Of a stretch of DNA of 64,000 nucleotides, positions 13,256-23,355 are shown piece after piece. Below the pieces are notes generated by a model. The model ran no database searches. It was not told the origin of the DNA and was given only the letters and a program-made list of their open reading frames with translations. The stretch is from Lumbricus rubellus. Its lineage: Eukaryota > Annelida > Clitellata > Crassiclitellata > Lumbricidae. The number at the start of each line of letters is the position of its first letter. Position 1 is the stretch's first letter. The position numbers were made by a program, and so were the translations under genes. The stretch spans positions 24,666,109-24,730,108 of the forward strand of contig OX243828.1 in the NCBI GenBank assembly GCA_945859605.1, in the 5' to 3' direction.

Positions 13256-13324
<69 letters not shown>

Positions 13325-16300
13325 TACACTTAAATAGTTAGCCTGACTATAATGTGTACACTGGCTTTTGGTGATGTGCCAATGCTGAAAATGAAGTTGA
13401 TACTTCATGCCATTAACTGCCACTTCAAGTAGATTAAGAAACTGTGATGGTGTTAGACAACGGCAACGATTATGTGCTGGTTTAGCTTTACAGAATGTTG
13501 GATGTCTGTTGTAGAGTTGGGATGTTGTCCGATTGACGCAGAACTACCTGCTTTTGTTGCTCCATTACATCAAAGAAGGTTTGTTGATAAACAACTCTGA
13601 TTGTTGTACGCATGCACTTAGGTTGGATGTAGTTATGTATGTATGTATGTCGATATGTATGTATATATGTGTGAATGTATGTATGTATGTATGTACATGT
13701 ATGAGCAATTGTTATAGCGTTAGTTTAGAGTGAGAAAATCGATTTAAAAGTTTCCGAATATAAATTTGTGTCATCAGAATCCTCACAAACCACTAACGGA
13801 TTATTCTGCCATTTTGATCGACAGTAAAGGAATATTTCCTGAATTTAATAATGCAAATGGCATCGAAATCGGGTCAGTACTTCGCAAATTATTTCGAATT
13901 CATAGCCATCTGTTGAATTTAAGATTATTCTATATCTTGACCCCTCTCGTCTATTTCAGCCTGTAGCGTAGTATCTAGGAAGCGACAAGCAACGTGTTTC
14001 GAGTCACAACATCGCATTTGGTCCATCCGACTTGGTTCTACAAGTCTCTCAAGTCTCTTTTTCTTTGGTCGTGGTTGGGCTGGGAGCGCCTCTGAGTAGT
14101 TTCTTGAAGGGGTGCTATATAAATGCTCTGAATGAATGAATTTGAAAAAAACCTGAGAAATTGTTTCTGGAAATGCTTACAGTGTGCGATACAAACGTTA
14201 CGAATGTTACAGTGTGCGATACAAACGTTACGAATGTTTCAGCTAAAGCTGGGATCCTCGTCCACTGTATTTCCGGTTGGGACAGAACGCCGCTCTTCGT
14301 CTCCCTCATCCGATTGTCGCTCTGGGCCGAAGGACTGATCCACGAATCGCTCAGCGCGGCGGAAATCCTGTATCTTACGATCGCCTACGACTGGTATCTC
14401 TTTGGGTGAGTTCGTGATATCTCAATTGATACGTTATTTTATTTCTCCTTTTCTATAGCGCCCCTTCAAGCTCGCTACTCAGAGGTGCTCCCGAATACAG
14501 TGCGGACACTGCATTGGAGTTACACGCTGAAGCGCACGAGCAATTGCAAGTGAAGGACTTGATCAAGGTCCCTATGTGGTGGCTTGAAGGTGGTGGATTC
14601 GAACCGGGAACCCTCCGGCTCCAAGGCACCGAACACCATCACTACACCACCGAGTCCCACACGTCATTGGGGTTCTGTGAGTACGGCTACTCAGCTTCCA
14701 TGAAATTTTGGGGTACATGAATATCTGTTTACATTACTGTACATGACCAGTTCGAGGTCTAACGCTGGGAAATGTTATGGATAATTAATGTAATGGTAAT
14801 CTGTTCGTTATTGTGTGTTATGACTTTCGTTTCTGTTTGTGCTTACTGTGTACTTTTTTCAATGCCGTTAATTTGAAAACGGTTATTAGAAAAATGGATC
14901 TGTAGCCTGTAAATAGTCTTAACTTTTCCAGGCATCTTATATGTTTCTTTAAATTACTCTAATTATATTGTTGTATGCATTGTTTTCTCTTGTAAACTGC
15001 TTCTTCTAAAGTTCTGTTCTTTTTCTCATTTCAGGCACAATTTTACAGACCGATTCTGGAAAGGAGAGGAGGTAAGGAATGAGACATGACATATTTTATT
15101 AATGACTAAAATAAATTGCATAAAACACATACATGTGTAAAGAAGATGACATTATAATTCTATTCTATTTGTGGACTTATTAAAGCGCCTCTCACAGTAC
15201 AATCTGATCAATATGCTTTACATGGCACCACTATAAAGGACACTGAAGTGATGCTAAGACCAATACAAAATCTAGTTCCCGTGATGCACTCATTATAATT
15301 ATTCAACAATAAATTTTAGTAGTGCTTAAACAATTTACATTAAATTATGTTTGTTGCTGTTAAATTCGATGTTGCGGCCCTTGGCTTCGAGAAAAGGTCT
15401 TCGGTGTCCTGCGGTGTCAAAAAGGTTAGACCCTATAACCTTGGCAGTTTGGTTACACCGACGGTGTTAGTGTTGCATTTTCTATACACATGAAATTTCG
15501 TCATGCATTTCACTGTTTTTTAGGTTAGGAATGATTTTTTTATTTATATATTTGCTAAAATTAATGTTTGTCGTCTTGCTATCCCTGTTTCAGATTTTCC
15601 ACTTCTGCTTTGCATTTCTGAAGCACATAACGGGAGATGAATTCAACATTGGACACAGGTCAGGCAAAATTAAATTTGTTTAGTTTAAATTAAAAAAATT
15701 CTAATTTATTTTGTTGCATTTTCTAGTCGGTAGAATCGAGAACGGATTTTTAAAATTTCTGCCACAAACAGAAGCAATCTGGCACTTTTGTGTAGAGAAG
15801 CTTGCAGTCTTAGCCAATATGACAATGGTGCAATAGTTGTAAGACTGTTATATGGTTTCAGACTAAGTCAATGGAGGATGTAATGCAAGTTAACATGTAC
15901 GTATGTATGAGCACTTGTTATAGAACCCTTCAAGATTTATACTCAGAGGCACTCCCGACTACAGTGTAGGCAGGGCTGAAAGTGAGCCGGGTCGGTCCGG
16001 GTCTGCGACCCGGCATCGATTTTCGAGACCTGCTGTTGCCGGGTCTCAGCCGGTGCGCACAAAAGGTCGCCAGGTGCCAAAACTAGGTAAAAATGGTAGG
16101 ATTTTGGATAATTTTGGGCAAAAGACTAAGAAAAACGTCGTCAGAAAAATGTGCGGGTCCAAGACGTGCTCGTCCGCCAAAGTGAGACCCGGCAACTTTT
16201 CCAAACCACTTTCAACCCTGAGTGTAGGCACTGAATCAGAGCTTCATGCTGAAGCACAAGAGCAATTGCGAGTGAAGGACTTGCCCAGGATCCCTTTACG

Positions 16301-19300
16301 GCGGCTTGAGGTGCATTCGAATCTGCCACATAATCCACATTCTGGCTTTAAGGCACCGAACATACCCCTACACTACCGTAGCCCACCTCACAAAGTTATG
16401 ATCTCATGGTGTAAGTGTTATCTGAAAGCCAAACTGCTGTCTTCTTAGGCATAAAGGATTAACACTGGATATCCTTCTGATATGTAGATTTTAGTGTATA
16501 GAAATGCAGAATTCCGTTTAATATGGTGATGCTGACTCTTAACTGCCCCAAGCCAACTCAAAATATTTTTTTATTACCATAGGTTTTTTTACCAATTTAT
16601 TCTGTTTATATTTTTGTAGAAAGTCGAAACTACGAACGGGCAGCGCACCAGAATATATTACTGACAGTGCTCTTCTAGGTACATTTGACTTAATACTTTT
16701 AATACCTTATTTAACAGGCTGTTGGTTCTTCCTTCTGTAAAGCGATGTGACACTGTGATAAGTTCAGCTGATCCAAATGTGGCTTGGAAATTTCTTGTGA
16801 GACTGTGCAAAATAACCCGAAAATTTTTGTTCTGAATGATGATAAAAGTTTCAATAATTAAGTCTTCCCTAGGTTTAAAGTCTAAATTATTTTATTTTTA
16901 TTGTGTGTAATTTTTATTATTTGTAGTTTTCCATAGTTGTTTTTATTATTTTGTATCGTTTTTATTACTAATTATTTTCATCTTATTGCTATTACGAATG
17001 AATTATTTCTACGATTTAGTAGTCTGTTTTCCAGATTTTGACGGGTGTTCAACCTCTTCTGGAGGGGGTGGAATCGGAGGGTGCGGCCAGCGTGCAAGCA
17101 ACACGAGCCTCAACAGCATCGGTAGCACGCGAAGTAGCAACGACAATCCACCGTTCTCATTCAACGTAGGAAGTTACGAGGAGGATAACTTCATCAACAG
17201 GTGGCGCTCGTTGTCTCAGTATCTCTTTTAACCCTTTGTTGTACGAGAGTGTAGGATTCATGGGCGCCCGCACATAGGGGCAAGGGGGGGCACTTTAGAG
17301 CTTTAATAAATTTCTTCGCATTAAAACACTAGCGATACGAATGATAAACACAGTGAAAGTCAGAAATTTACGATTAGAAATCTCTATAGAGATAAATATA
17401 TACCGGTGTATATAGTGCCTTTCATGGATCTACTTTTTAACATCAATTTTTGAATTGTTAACAAATTTTTCACACTTCGGAAACTATTCATAATAAAAAA
17501 ATAATACACAAAATGAAGCTGAGAAATTTGCATTAAGGAGCCTCTTTGAAAAATACCCTTATTCTTAATTTTCAGCGCTGTATTTTTCATGCTTTTGCGA
17601 CTGAAAATTTTATCCATGACCATCGCAAAATTTTTGCCCCTCCTGCAAAAATTTCTGCGGGCGCCCATGGTAGGATTTATTCAATTTGATTGGTTTGTTG
17701 ATTGCAAGAAACAACAATTTGTTGAAGTCCCAATAATAAAGCACAATGCATAAATGTAATCTTTGTAGTGTACTGTTGTAATTATAGATGTACATTGTAC
17801 AGGAGCAAAAGGTTCACCCGAAGAGAGTAATCCCGCTAGATGGTGGCCTAATTACACAGATTAAATTGGCAACTATTAAGCAGTAAGAGATAAATTAACT
17901 ATAGTGAGTTCACTGAGTATTAGTGGTGATGACATGGAATCCTATAAATAACAAATAACAGCATTGGGATACCTCCCCCCCCGTCTTTTACCCATGTACC
18001 ATTTTACACTTTGGTCTTGTTTTTTTAACCAAAGTTTTGTGTACTGCTGTTTAACCCTTTACTGCTGTTTAACCCCTTTCTTCTGTTTAACTGTAGTGTA
18101 CAGAACATCACGCAACACGCTGCATCCTCCAAAGGTGCATCGCCTTGTGGCAAGTTGCCGTTGCTGGCTGCCGACGTTGCCGACAGTCGCCGTACAACAA
18201 GCCCAATGGCTGTTCCGAAACCGGTTCAACATCTCGCGGCCGACGCAAGGTCAAGCTTTAACAGCTACGGCAGGTCAGTACATTATCTGGACTGTCCATC
18301 ATGGTCATATGATTTTACGGGAGAATTACTAGATTCCTTGTAAGATCAGCTTTCTTGCTTAATGTAATTTTTAGTGTAAAGTAATAACTATAGGTATTTA
18401 TGTTTGACCATCTAAAATATTCTAAACTAGCTGGGGTACCCGGCGTTGCCCAGGAATTTTAGGATTCCGCCATTCTGTAAAGTAACAACTATAGGTATTT
18501 ATGTTTGACCATCTAACATATTCTAAATACACTCTTCTCATGCACAAGCTGTCATGATGTTAAACTAGCTAGTATATGATTAAAAAAATTTCTCGCATTT
18601 ATTGTAGCCCCCCTTCAAGCTATTTACTCAGAGGCGCTGCCGACTACAGCGTGAAGACTTCGTCGGAGTTTCAAGCCGAAGCGCATGAGAGTGAAGGACT
18701 TGCTCAAGGTCCATATGCGGCAGCTTGAGGTGGATTCAGACCTGCAACTCTCCGACTCCAAGACACAGAACTCAACATGAGACCAATGCATCCAACAAAC
18801 ATGTATCCATTCATGTGAAACTAGATGTATGATTCACTTGGATCTAATCTATAAATAATGCAGCCTTAAATTGGGTATCCAAGGACATTGTCAGCTACAC
18901 TCTGCTGATAAGGGAGTTTTCTTGGTTCCTTTTGCTCGTACTGCTACCATGAAGAATCGAGCCTTTTCTGCGGTTGGTCCGTTGGTCTGGAATGGCCTTC
19001 CTTTTGAGCTAAGCCTACACCCTGCGACTCTACCAGGATCGTTCTTTACTAAACTTAAAACTGTTATTTTTAGGTGCGCTGGAGTTGGGAGCGCCTCTGA
19101 GTAGTTTTTTGTACTTGAAGAAGTGCTAGCTATATAAATGTCCGAATTAATGAATGAATCTAAAAATCTTGACTTGTAGTATTCAGGTTATTCATAGCCG
19201 TGTACTTTTTTGGTCACGCTCTTAATGTGCTTTCTTGGTCTGGCTTTGTTTCAGTTGGCAATTCATTCCAGAATTAGAAAGCCTTCGAACTGGTTACACT

Positions 19301-20270
19301 CCGTCTCCTGGTAATCCGTCATCTACTACGAACGCTCGACTCGGATCGTAAGTCTGGACTTCCCTCTTTTTCATCTTGATTTTGTACTGTACTTTTTGTT
19401 GTATTATAGATACTGTTGTTATGGCCATTTCCGATTTTGCACTAAAAAATTGATACTTTGTCGTGATGCTATAAATTTGTAACATTTACCCAAGGGATGG
19501 TTAACCCTGTACCGACCGAGGGTACAGAATTCTCATACCATCTTCTGCACGCTGGTCAGTAATCGGTTAAATGGTGTCATTTTTTAATGAATAGATCTTG
19601 GAAGGTGCCATTAAATACCAGCAGCTTTTATAGGTTGAATCGTCCTTACACACCTTGGGGTGGCTGTAAAAATGTGGACGCCTTACAGAGCTGCCAAGAC
19701 GTGTGTTCAATATAAGATGATGACACTTGTACCATTTTGTTTTAATGTTACTTACTGCAGTTTGTCAGTAAACATGTCAATAAACTGGAATATTACATTA
19801 TTATTTTTTTTATTTTACTTTATTATTATGTAATTGCAGTGCTGAATTTGGCATAATAATCACTTCTTGTACATCAGGTCACGCTAAAGTCGTTATTGTG
19901 TGACAGTATTCAGCCTGTTATAGATTGAGCTTTCCTTATCTGGGATTATACGAAGTTTATGACAAATACATTCACCTTTACTTCAATTCCAGAGTTGTGC
20001 TAGTGGACTGTGGACTTAAAATATCTAGGCTGCTTACAACCCGTTTTCTTTAACAGGTTGTCTGAGATAGCGGGTCGCTCGAGCACAGAGTCATCAACAA
20101 GGAAACGGAATCTGGACGAAGTTCAATGCCTCTTCCAGAACCTTTTCTCCACAATCATGAGCGAATCGTCGAATTCCTGGATGACGAGCAGCGGCGGAGG
20201 AATTTCGGGCTTCATCGGAAATTTCGTGGAAAAGGTTGGCTTCCGGTCTGCAAGAAGTACTTTTGTCTAA
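5613..20270 (+). CDS. MTMR14: Myotubularin-related protein 14 (Jumpy), 17 exons, 622 aa
   Basis: CDS = join(5613..5711, 6188..6244, 7060..7157, 8503..8611, 8991..9121, 10643..10759, 12324..12468, 12797..12871, 13515..13578, 14243..14405, 15035..15071, 15594..15658, 16620..16678, 17035..17200, 18097..18273, 19255..19347, 20057..20270). All phases match and total 1869 nt. The family dephosphorylates PI3P and PI(3,5)P2 at the 3 position, acting in autophagy and muscle membranes. Visible motifs are ELCGHYPTKIIVMEY (exon 3), VTSSEKVDK and SIPYPGCEFF (exon 7) and the active site HCISGWDRT in exon 10, with CX5R as Cys307...Arg313. The C-terminus ends GGGISGFIGNFVEKVGFRS, like the human tail; human MTMR14 is 650 aa. 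Exons 14-16 are serine-rich linker. The start ATG is the first in exon 1. Exon 10 has three possible acceptors (see separate entry). Confidence 0.95.
7218..7345 (-). mobile_element. LINE/SINE 3'-tail fragment in MTMR14 intron 3
   Basis: On the minus strand the shared tail reads GGAGCACTCCTGAGTAGAAA, then CCTTGAAGGGGCGCTATATA, followed by an ATGAATGAACGAACGAATG-type simple repeat (7222-7270). Only the 3' part of the element is recognisable. Sequence beyond 7345 keeps an open minus frame to 7502 without a known domain. Confidence 0.7.
8664..8890 (+). mobile_element. Full-length tRNA-derived SINE
   Basis: Starts GTGGGGCACGGTGTTGTAGT with an A-box-like GTTGTAGTGGTGGCG, then a B-box GGTTCGAAGTTCGAATCC at about 8722. 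The body is CTTGGACAAGTCCTTCACTC and the tail is GGGAGCGCCTCTGAGTAGG, ending GGGGCGCTATAACAAGTGCA. About 227 bp. It lies in MTMR14 intron 4, between exons 8503-8611 and 8991-9121. Frames across it are not genes. Confidence 0.92.
9673..9739 (+). ncRNA. Pre-miRNA-like stem-loop in MTMR14 intron 5
   Basis: The arm ACTTGGTCCAATAACTCT (9681-9698) pairs with AGAGTTACTGGACCAAGT (9715-9732) with one mismatch (a G-T pair option) across a 16-base loop. The pairing extends outward through ATGA/TCAT with one bulge, giving a stem of about 22 pairs. Size and shape resemble a metazoan pre-miRNA, and it sits in the sense strand of an intron. No conserved miRNA seed is recognised. A remnant of a small palindromic transposon is the alternative. 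Confidence 0.4.
10706..10995 (+). repeat. Tandem duplicate of the 3' half of MTMR14 exon 6
   Basis: The segment from 10706 is repeated at an offset of 145 bp (10851 onward). The last 54 coding bases of exon 6 (GFIFDLMVEKKKVKFGL) recur at 10851-10904 with two differences, one of them synonymous, and the GTGAGTTACA donor is retained. The intronic parts of the two copies have diverged more, with indels. The second copy lacks the exon 5' half, and no acceptor abuts it, so it appears to be a dead exon copy. Confidence 0.9.
12020..12228 (-). mobile_element. tRNA-derived SINE
   Basis: On the minus strand it starts TGGGGTGCGGTGGTGTAGGG, carries a B-box-like GGTTGCAGGCTTGAATCC, and ends with GGGAGCGCCTCTGAGTAGAA and CTTGAAGAGGCACCATAAC. 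It lies in intron 6 of MTMR14, about 95 bases upstream of exon 7. Confidence 0.9.
12508..12670. repeat. Imperfect TTA/ATT trinucleotide tract
   Basis: Runs of TTATTATTATTA and variants fill the start of MTMR14 intron 7, just past the exon 7 donor. The open frame that runs through exon 7 into this tract ends in a leucine-rich artefact. Confidence 0.85.
13173..13223 (+). other. Possible 51-nt phase-0 cassette exon in MTMR14 intron 8
   Basis: An AG after TTTTTTTACCCA is followed by 17 open codons beginning VSMIPQDLKK, then TGG and GTAGTC. It would insert in frame between exon 8 (ends phase 0) and exon 9 (starts phase 0). I know no matching residues in vertebrate MTMR14, and the donor is weak, so chance is quite possible. 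Confidence 0.2.
13217..13323. repeat. (TTC)n-(TTA)n microsatellite
   Basis: About 20 TTC units pass directly into about 16 TTA units. The minus frame 13187-13423 with poly-Lys and poly-Asn is a translation artefact of this tract. Confidence 0.97.
13624..13702. repeat. (TATG)n-rich tract
   Basis: Imperfect GTATGTATGTATG repeats lie in MTMR14 intron 9, just after the exon 9 donor. Confidence 0.9.
14082..14142 (+). mobile_element. LINE/SINE tail fragment
   Basis: GGGAGCGCCTCTGAGTAGTT, CTTGAAGGGGTGCTATATAA and a TGAATGAATG run form the shared 3' tail. No SINE head is found upstream, so this is a 5'-truncated copy. It lies 40 bases upstream of the first possible exon 10 acceptor of MTMR14. Confidence 0.8.
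14181..14242 (+). promoter_or_regulatory. Triplicated in-frame splice acceptor before MTMR14 exon 10
   Basis: A 30-bp unit, beginning TGTGCGATACAAACGTTACG and ending TTACAG or TTTCAG, occurs twice in tandem (14183-14212 and 14213-14242) with one mismatch. With the CTTACAG before it, this gives acceptor AGs at 14181, 14211 and 14241. Each leaves exon 10 in the same frame, because the spacing is exactly 30. Use of the upstream sites would add 10 or 20 residues (VCDTNVTNV...) shortly before the active-site loop. The 14241 acceptor gives the family-typical length and is used in my CDS. Confidence 0.75.
14453..14665 (-). mobile_element. tRNA-derived SINE
   Basis: Minus-strand copy with head GTGGGACTCGGTGGTGTAGT, B-box region GGTTCCCGGTTCGAATCC, body CTTGATCAAGTCCTTCACTT and tail GGGAGCACCTCTGAGTAGCG. 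It begins about 48 bases downstream of MTMR14 exon 10. Confidence 0.9.
15908..16390 (-). mobile_element. SINE split by a hAT MITE
   Basis: The minus-strand SINE has its head near 16385 (TGGGCTACGGTAGTGTAGGG) and its tail at 15908-15970 (GTGCCTCTGAGTATAAATCT, then GGTTCTATAACAAGTGC). It is interrupted at AGTGTAGG by a 250-bp element. Removing the insertion and one target copy restores the SINE order seen elsewhere. Confidence 0.87.
15971..16220. mobile_element. hAT MITE, 250 bp, 8-bp TSD
   Basis: Ends are CAGGGCTGAAAGTG and CACTTTCAACCCTG, imperfect inverted repeats. The 8-bp target duplication AGTGTAGG is perfect (15963-15970 and 16221-16228). The interior is GC-rich (GAGCCGGGTCGGTCCGGG) with no transposase frame. 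Confidence 0.92.
17259..17669. mobile_element. hAT-type MITE, 411 bp, 8-bp TSD
   Basis: Inverted ends CATGGGCGCCCGCA and TGCGGGCGCCCATG are flanked by the perfect duplication GTAGGATT (17251-17258 and 17670-17677). Subterminal CCCC/GGGG blocks also pair. It lies in MTMR14 intron 14, 58 bases past exon 14. Confidence 0.9.
18363..18537. repeat. Short direct repeat around a LINE-like end fragment
   Basis: AACTATAGGTATTTATGTTT and following bases occur at about 18389 and 18487, almost identical. Between them lies CTAGCTGGGGTACCCGGCGT followed by TGCCCAGGAATTT, wording typical of 3' ends of some non-LTR retrotransposons in invertebrates. The arrangement suggests an insertion with a long (about 49-bp) target duplication. 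Confidence 0.55.
18604..18780 (-). mobile_element. tRNA-derived SINE, 5'-shortened
   Basis: The minus copy carries GGTCTGAATCCACCTCAAGC, CTTGAGCAAGTCCTTCACTC and the tail GGCAGCGCCTCTGAGTAAAT. The A-box end is degraded. It lies in MTMR14 intron 15. Confidence 0.82.
18868..19170 (+). mobile_element. LINE 3' fragment (reverse transcriptase C-terminus and tail)
   Basis: The frame from 18871 reads FARTATMKNRAFSAVGPLVW, then NGLPFELSLHPATLPGSF and FTKLKTVIF, the usual C-terminal wording of CR1/L2-like non-LTR reverse transcriptases. It is followed by GGGAGCGCCTCTGAGTAGTT and GCTAGCTATATAAATGTCCG plus a TGAATGAATG run. The same tail is carried by the SINEs in this window. 5'-truncated; lies in MTMR14 intron 15. 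Confidence 0.85.
19501..19570. mobile_element. ~70-bp TTAA-flanked MITE (piggyBac-like)
   Basis: Begins TTAACCCTGTACCGACCG and ends CTGGTCAGTAATCGGTTAA, imperfect inverted repeats bounded by TTAA. Relatives of the same length lie at 46061 and 46373. It is in MTMR14 intron 16. Confidence 0.72.
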
Positions 20271-21575
20271 GCATGTGGGTCGACCGATTCGGGGGCAGCT
20301 GGTGAAAAATGATTGAAGCATTTATCGTTTTGCATACATACGCACACGACATTAGATTGGCAGGCGGCTAACGGTAATTTAGGTCAAACCGTAATTGTTA
20401 CCAAAAGCCAATTGTTGTAATTATGTTGAAAGCGAGCGAACGAATGGGTTGCCAGGTTTTGTAGCCAGCGTGCCATTGGATGAGTGCCCGGTAAGTGCTC
20501 TGAAGTGGTCTGTTTGTTTGGTGCCATTTTGAATTGTCTGGATTAAGGGCATCATGAGTTGCCATTTTGTACCCCCTGACCTGAAAGATCCTAGATGTAG
20601 TTATTGAATTTAGCGATAGAAGTGATTGTCCATTGTTGTTAGAGTGGGTTTGGAATTATTAGCTGATTTGTTCTGGCTGTAGATATCCCAAGACGGATAA
20701 ACTAAACTTATTCTTGACTAATTGAACTGCAATTGGATTCTTTTGAGACGAAAATTCTAATAAAGCCACAATTTACTTTATCATGTGCAGTTGCGTTATG
20801 CAAAAAATGTCAGTCTTGTATGAGTAAGGCCATGCAATTAGTGAATGTGCATTTTGCTAAGAATAGCATGAAAGGTTGTAATGTTTTGGCATATGAAAGT
20901 TTTGTCTTCTGAAGAGACTAAAACTTATGGTGTGCATTTTGGTGGTGCCAGAGGTTAACACTTTTGACAGAAATTATTATCATGAGACTATCTATCAACA
21001 AATTGTATCAGTGACAACCGAGTTATTCAGAAACATAAACAAACATTTGATTGCTTGATTAACATCTTTGATTATCATTTCAACTGTGTAATCATGACAG
21101 CACTTGATTGAGGCAAAGTTTACGCATTTAATGAAGATACATTTGACCCCCTTCAACAAAGCATGAATTTTAAAGTAATTAAGCTAGCACAGTACGTTCC
21201 ATATCAGATTAAAATGTAAAATAGCTTTCAATCACATATTGCATGTGCCATGCTCAATGCCAGTTACTGACGTTGCTGTACTGTAATATTATGTTGCTTG
21301 TGCTAATTCAAATGTTTCAGAAATGTGAATCACTATGGAAAAAAGGAGTCTGTGCAAAGCAGTCTAGAAAAAAGTAAGACGGGGACAAATTTAGTTGTTC
21401 GTTGTGAAACCTTGCGCTCAGAGCGATAAGCAGCTCTGGGCCAATAACCATTGTTCAAAACTTGCTTTAACAAATGTATCAAAAATAGACAGAAGCTTGG
21501 ATATTTAAAGAGAGTAATTGTTGTTATGCAGCTTATTATTAGATATGAAGTTGGTTAGATCATAATTAGTCATTT

Positions 21576-21999
21576 GGGGTTGTCCATATATTACGTATGT
21601 AGGGAGGGGTCTAGGGGTCTCTATAAAATGTATGTACGCAAAGTAAATGTCCAATTATGACGTCCACATTAGACTATTTATAACTCTGTATTATCCTATA
21701 ATCGCCTGATGGCATTTCATTAAATTCGAATTAAATTATGTTCTAATCTAAAAGGTAAGCCATTACAGTTACACAATTTCAGCTAGCAAATATGTTAAAA
21801 AGTAAATAGTAGCCTGCAAAAAATAGATTTTTTATAGGTGACTTTAGCTAATTAACTTTTGGAAGTGGAGGGTGGGGTTTAGATAAGCTTATTTGTAAAT
21901 ACATGTATGCACGAGGGTGTTCCACCAAATGTTTGCATTGCAACAGTGGATGGGTGTTAAAAAAAATTGATTTGCATACGTAATATATGGATGGACCCT
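21576..21999. mobile_element. MITE with GGGGTTGTCCATATATTACG ends
   Basis: The left end GGGGTTGTCCATATATTACG is mirrored on the right by CGTAATATATGGATGGACCC. No transposase is present. The wording is related to the ends of the 27424-27939 element (GGGGCCGTCCATAAAG), so the two may share a transposase source. I cannot define a target duplication here. Confidence 0.75.
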
Positions 22000-22254
22000 T
22001 ACAACCTGTTGCCAGTACGTTTTTGTTTATTTTGTCTGTGGACCAGAATGATTGGTTTTCGATGCCAATGGCGGTTTGGCTTGTAAAAAAAACTGTAAAT
22101 AACGTTTCTGTATAATTTATGATTCTGAGAGATTATTTTCTTATTTCTGTTACATTTTTTGAAGCCACAAATGGACCTGCAGTTTTCAGTATTGAGCATT
22201 TGAGCCGGTTGTAGCGATGTGTTGCATTTGAGACATTGAGCAAAATCTGGTATC

Positions 22255-22609
22255 CAGGGCTGTACACGAGGGTGTACGCGGGTGTACAGCGTGTACTAGC
22301 CTACAAAATATTTTTCTTTAGTGTACTCGGTTCGAGAGTATACAGCAGGTATACTGACCTCACAAAGAGTAGAGTTTTAAAAAGGTCACAGCAGTTATAC
22401 AATAGACTTTTATTAGTATCTCATTGAAATATGATGAAATTTCATGGGACAACCGTACAGCGACTAAAAAATGTCGTAAGAAAAGCACTAAGAGAAAATC
22501 TTCAAAAAAACGTATTCAGAAAAATGATATGGAGAAAATAGTATAGGCTGTAGTCTCTGTCAACTGTAGCATAACTATACTGGCCTCAAAATTTTGCAGT
22601 ACAGCCCTG
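22255..22609. mobile_element. hAT MITE, 355 bp, 8-bp TSD
   Basis: Ends CAGGGCTGTAC and GTACAGCCCTG, with perfect target duplication CTGGTATC (22247-22254 and 22610-22617). The right end, read on the minus strand, is close to the start of the 50602-50771 element, so the two are one family. The interior has GTGTAC repeats. Confidence 0.92.
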
Positions 22610-22875
22610 CTGGTATCAGATTTTTTGGGCTGCTGAAATCGAGAATTTTGTTTTAAGTAAAAATTCTGTTTTAATGGCATGCATCCGGAGAAACTACACT
22701 ACTTGTTCTCATTTTTCAAAATATCGGACTGCAATATCATTCTTTTTTCTTTTTTGCTTAATTATCTTTTAACGATTTTCTTGAGTGTTTACCAGTGCAT
22801 TTGACTGTATCAAATGTATGACTAAACATTGAAGGGTCAACCATGAGACTATCCTGGAAGGAGTTTTGTGATGTT

Positions 22876-23355
22876 TCGGTGTCACGACAACTCGTCCACC
22901 GACAACTCGTCCAACGACAACTCGTCCACGGACAACTGGTCCACCGACAACTGGTCCACCGAAATAGAAGCCGGATTATTGAGAAGACGCTTGGGAAATA
23001 GAAGCTGGATGAAGGTTCTTTATTTACGAAATAGGAGCTGAATTTCTGAAAAAAAGTCTAATGGTTTCCCTGCTTAAATAGAAGCTGAATTGATGATTTT
23101 CATCATGTGTCTCAACATGCATCCAGCTTCTATTTCAGATCGAACAAAAACTTGATCCATCTTCCATTTCTTAAGCGTTTTTTCATGCATCCAGCATCTA
23201 TTTCACCTGTAAAAACCTTCAACCAGCTTCTATTTCCCAAGCGTTTTCTCAATAATCAGGCTTCTATTTCAGTGGACGAGTTGTCGGTGGATGAGTTGTC
23301 CGTGGACGAGTTGTCGTTGGACGAGTTGTCATTGGACCAGTTGTCGTGGAACCGA
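22876..23355. mobile_element. Foldback element with minisatellite arms, 480 bp
   Basis: The two halves are inverted copies. Each outer arm consists of five to six tandem copies of a ~15-bp unit, GACAACTCGTCCACC, next to TCGGT...CACGACAAC ends. Inward follow GAAATAGAAGCCGGATTATT on the left and its inverse on the right, then further CCAGCTTCTATTT copies. A 4-bp duplication TGTT (22872-22875 and 23356-23359) flanks it. The VDELS-repeat frame at 23107-23379 is only a translation of the right arm. Confidence 0.88.

Noticed and set aside
13187..13423. Minus frame with poly-Lys and poly-Asn
   Set aside because: Pure translation of the TTC/TTA microsatellite in an MTMR14 intron.
22885..23355. CRISPR-like repeated 15-mers
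   Set aside because: No unique spacers; the units are directly tandem and the host is an animal genome.
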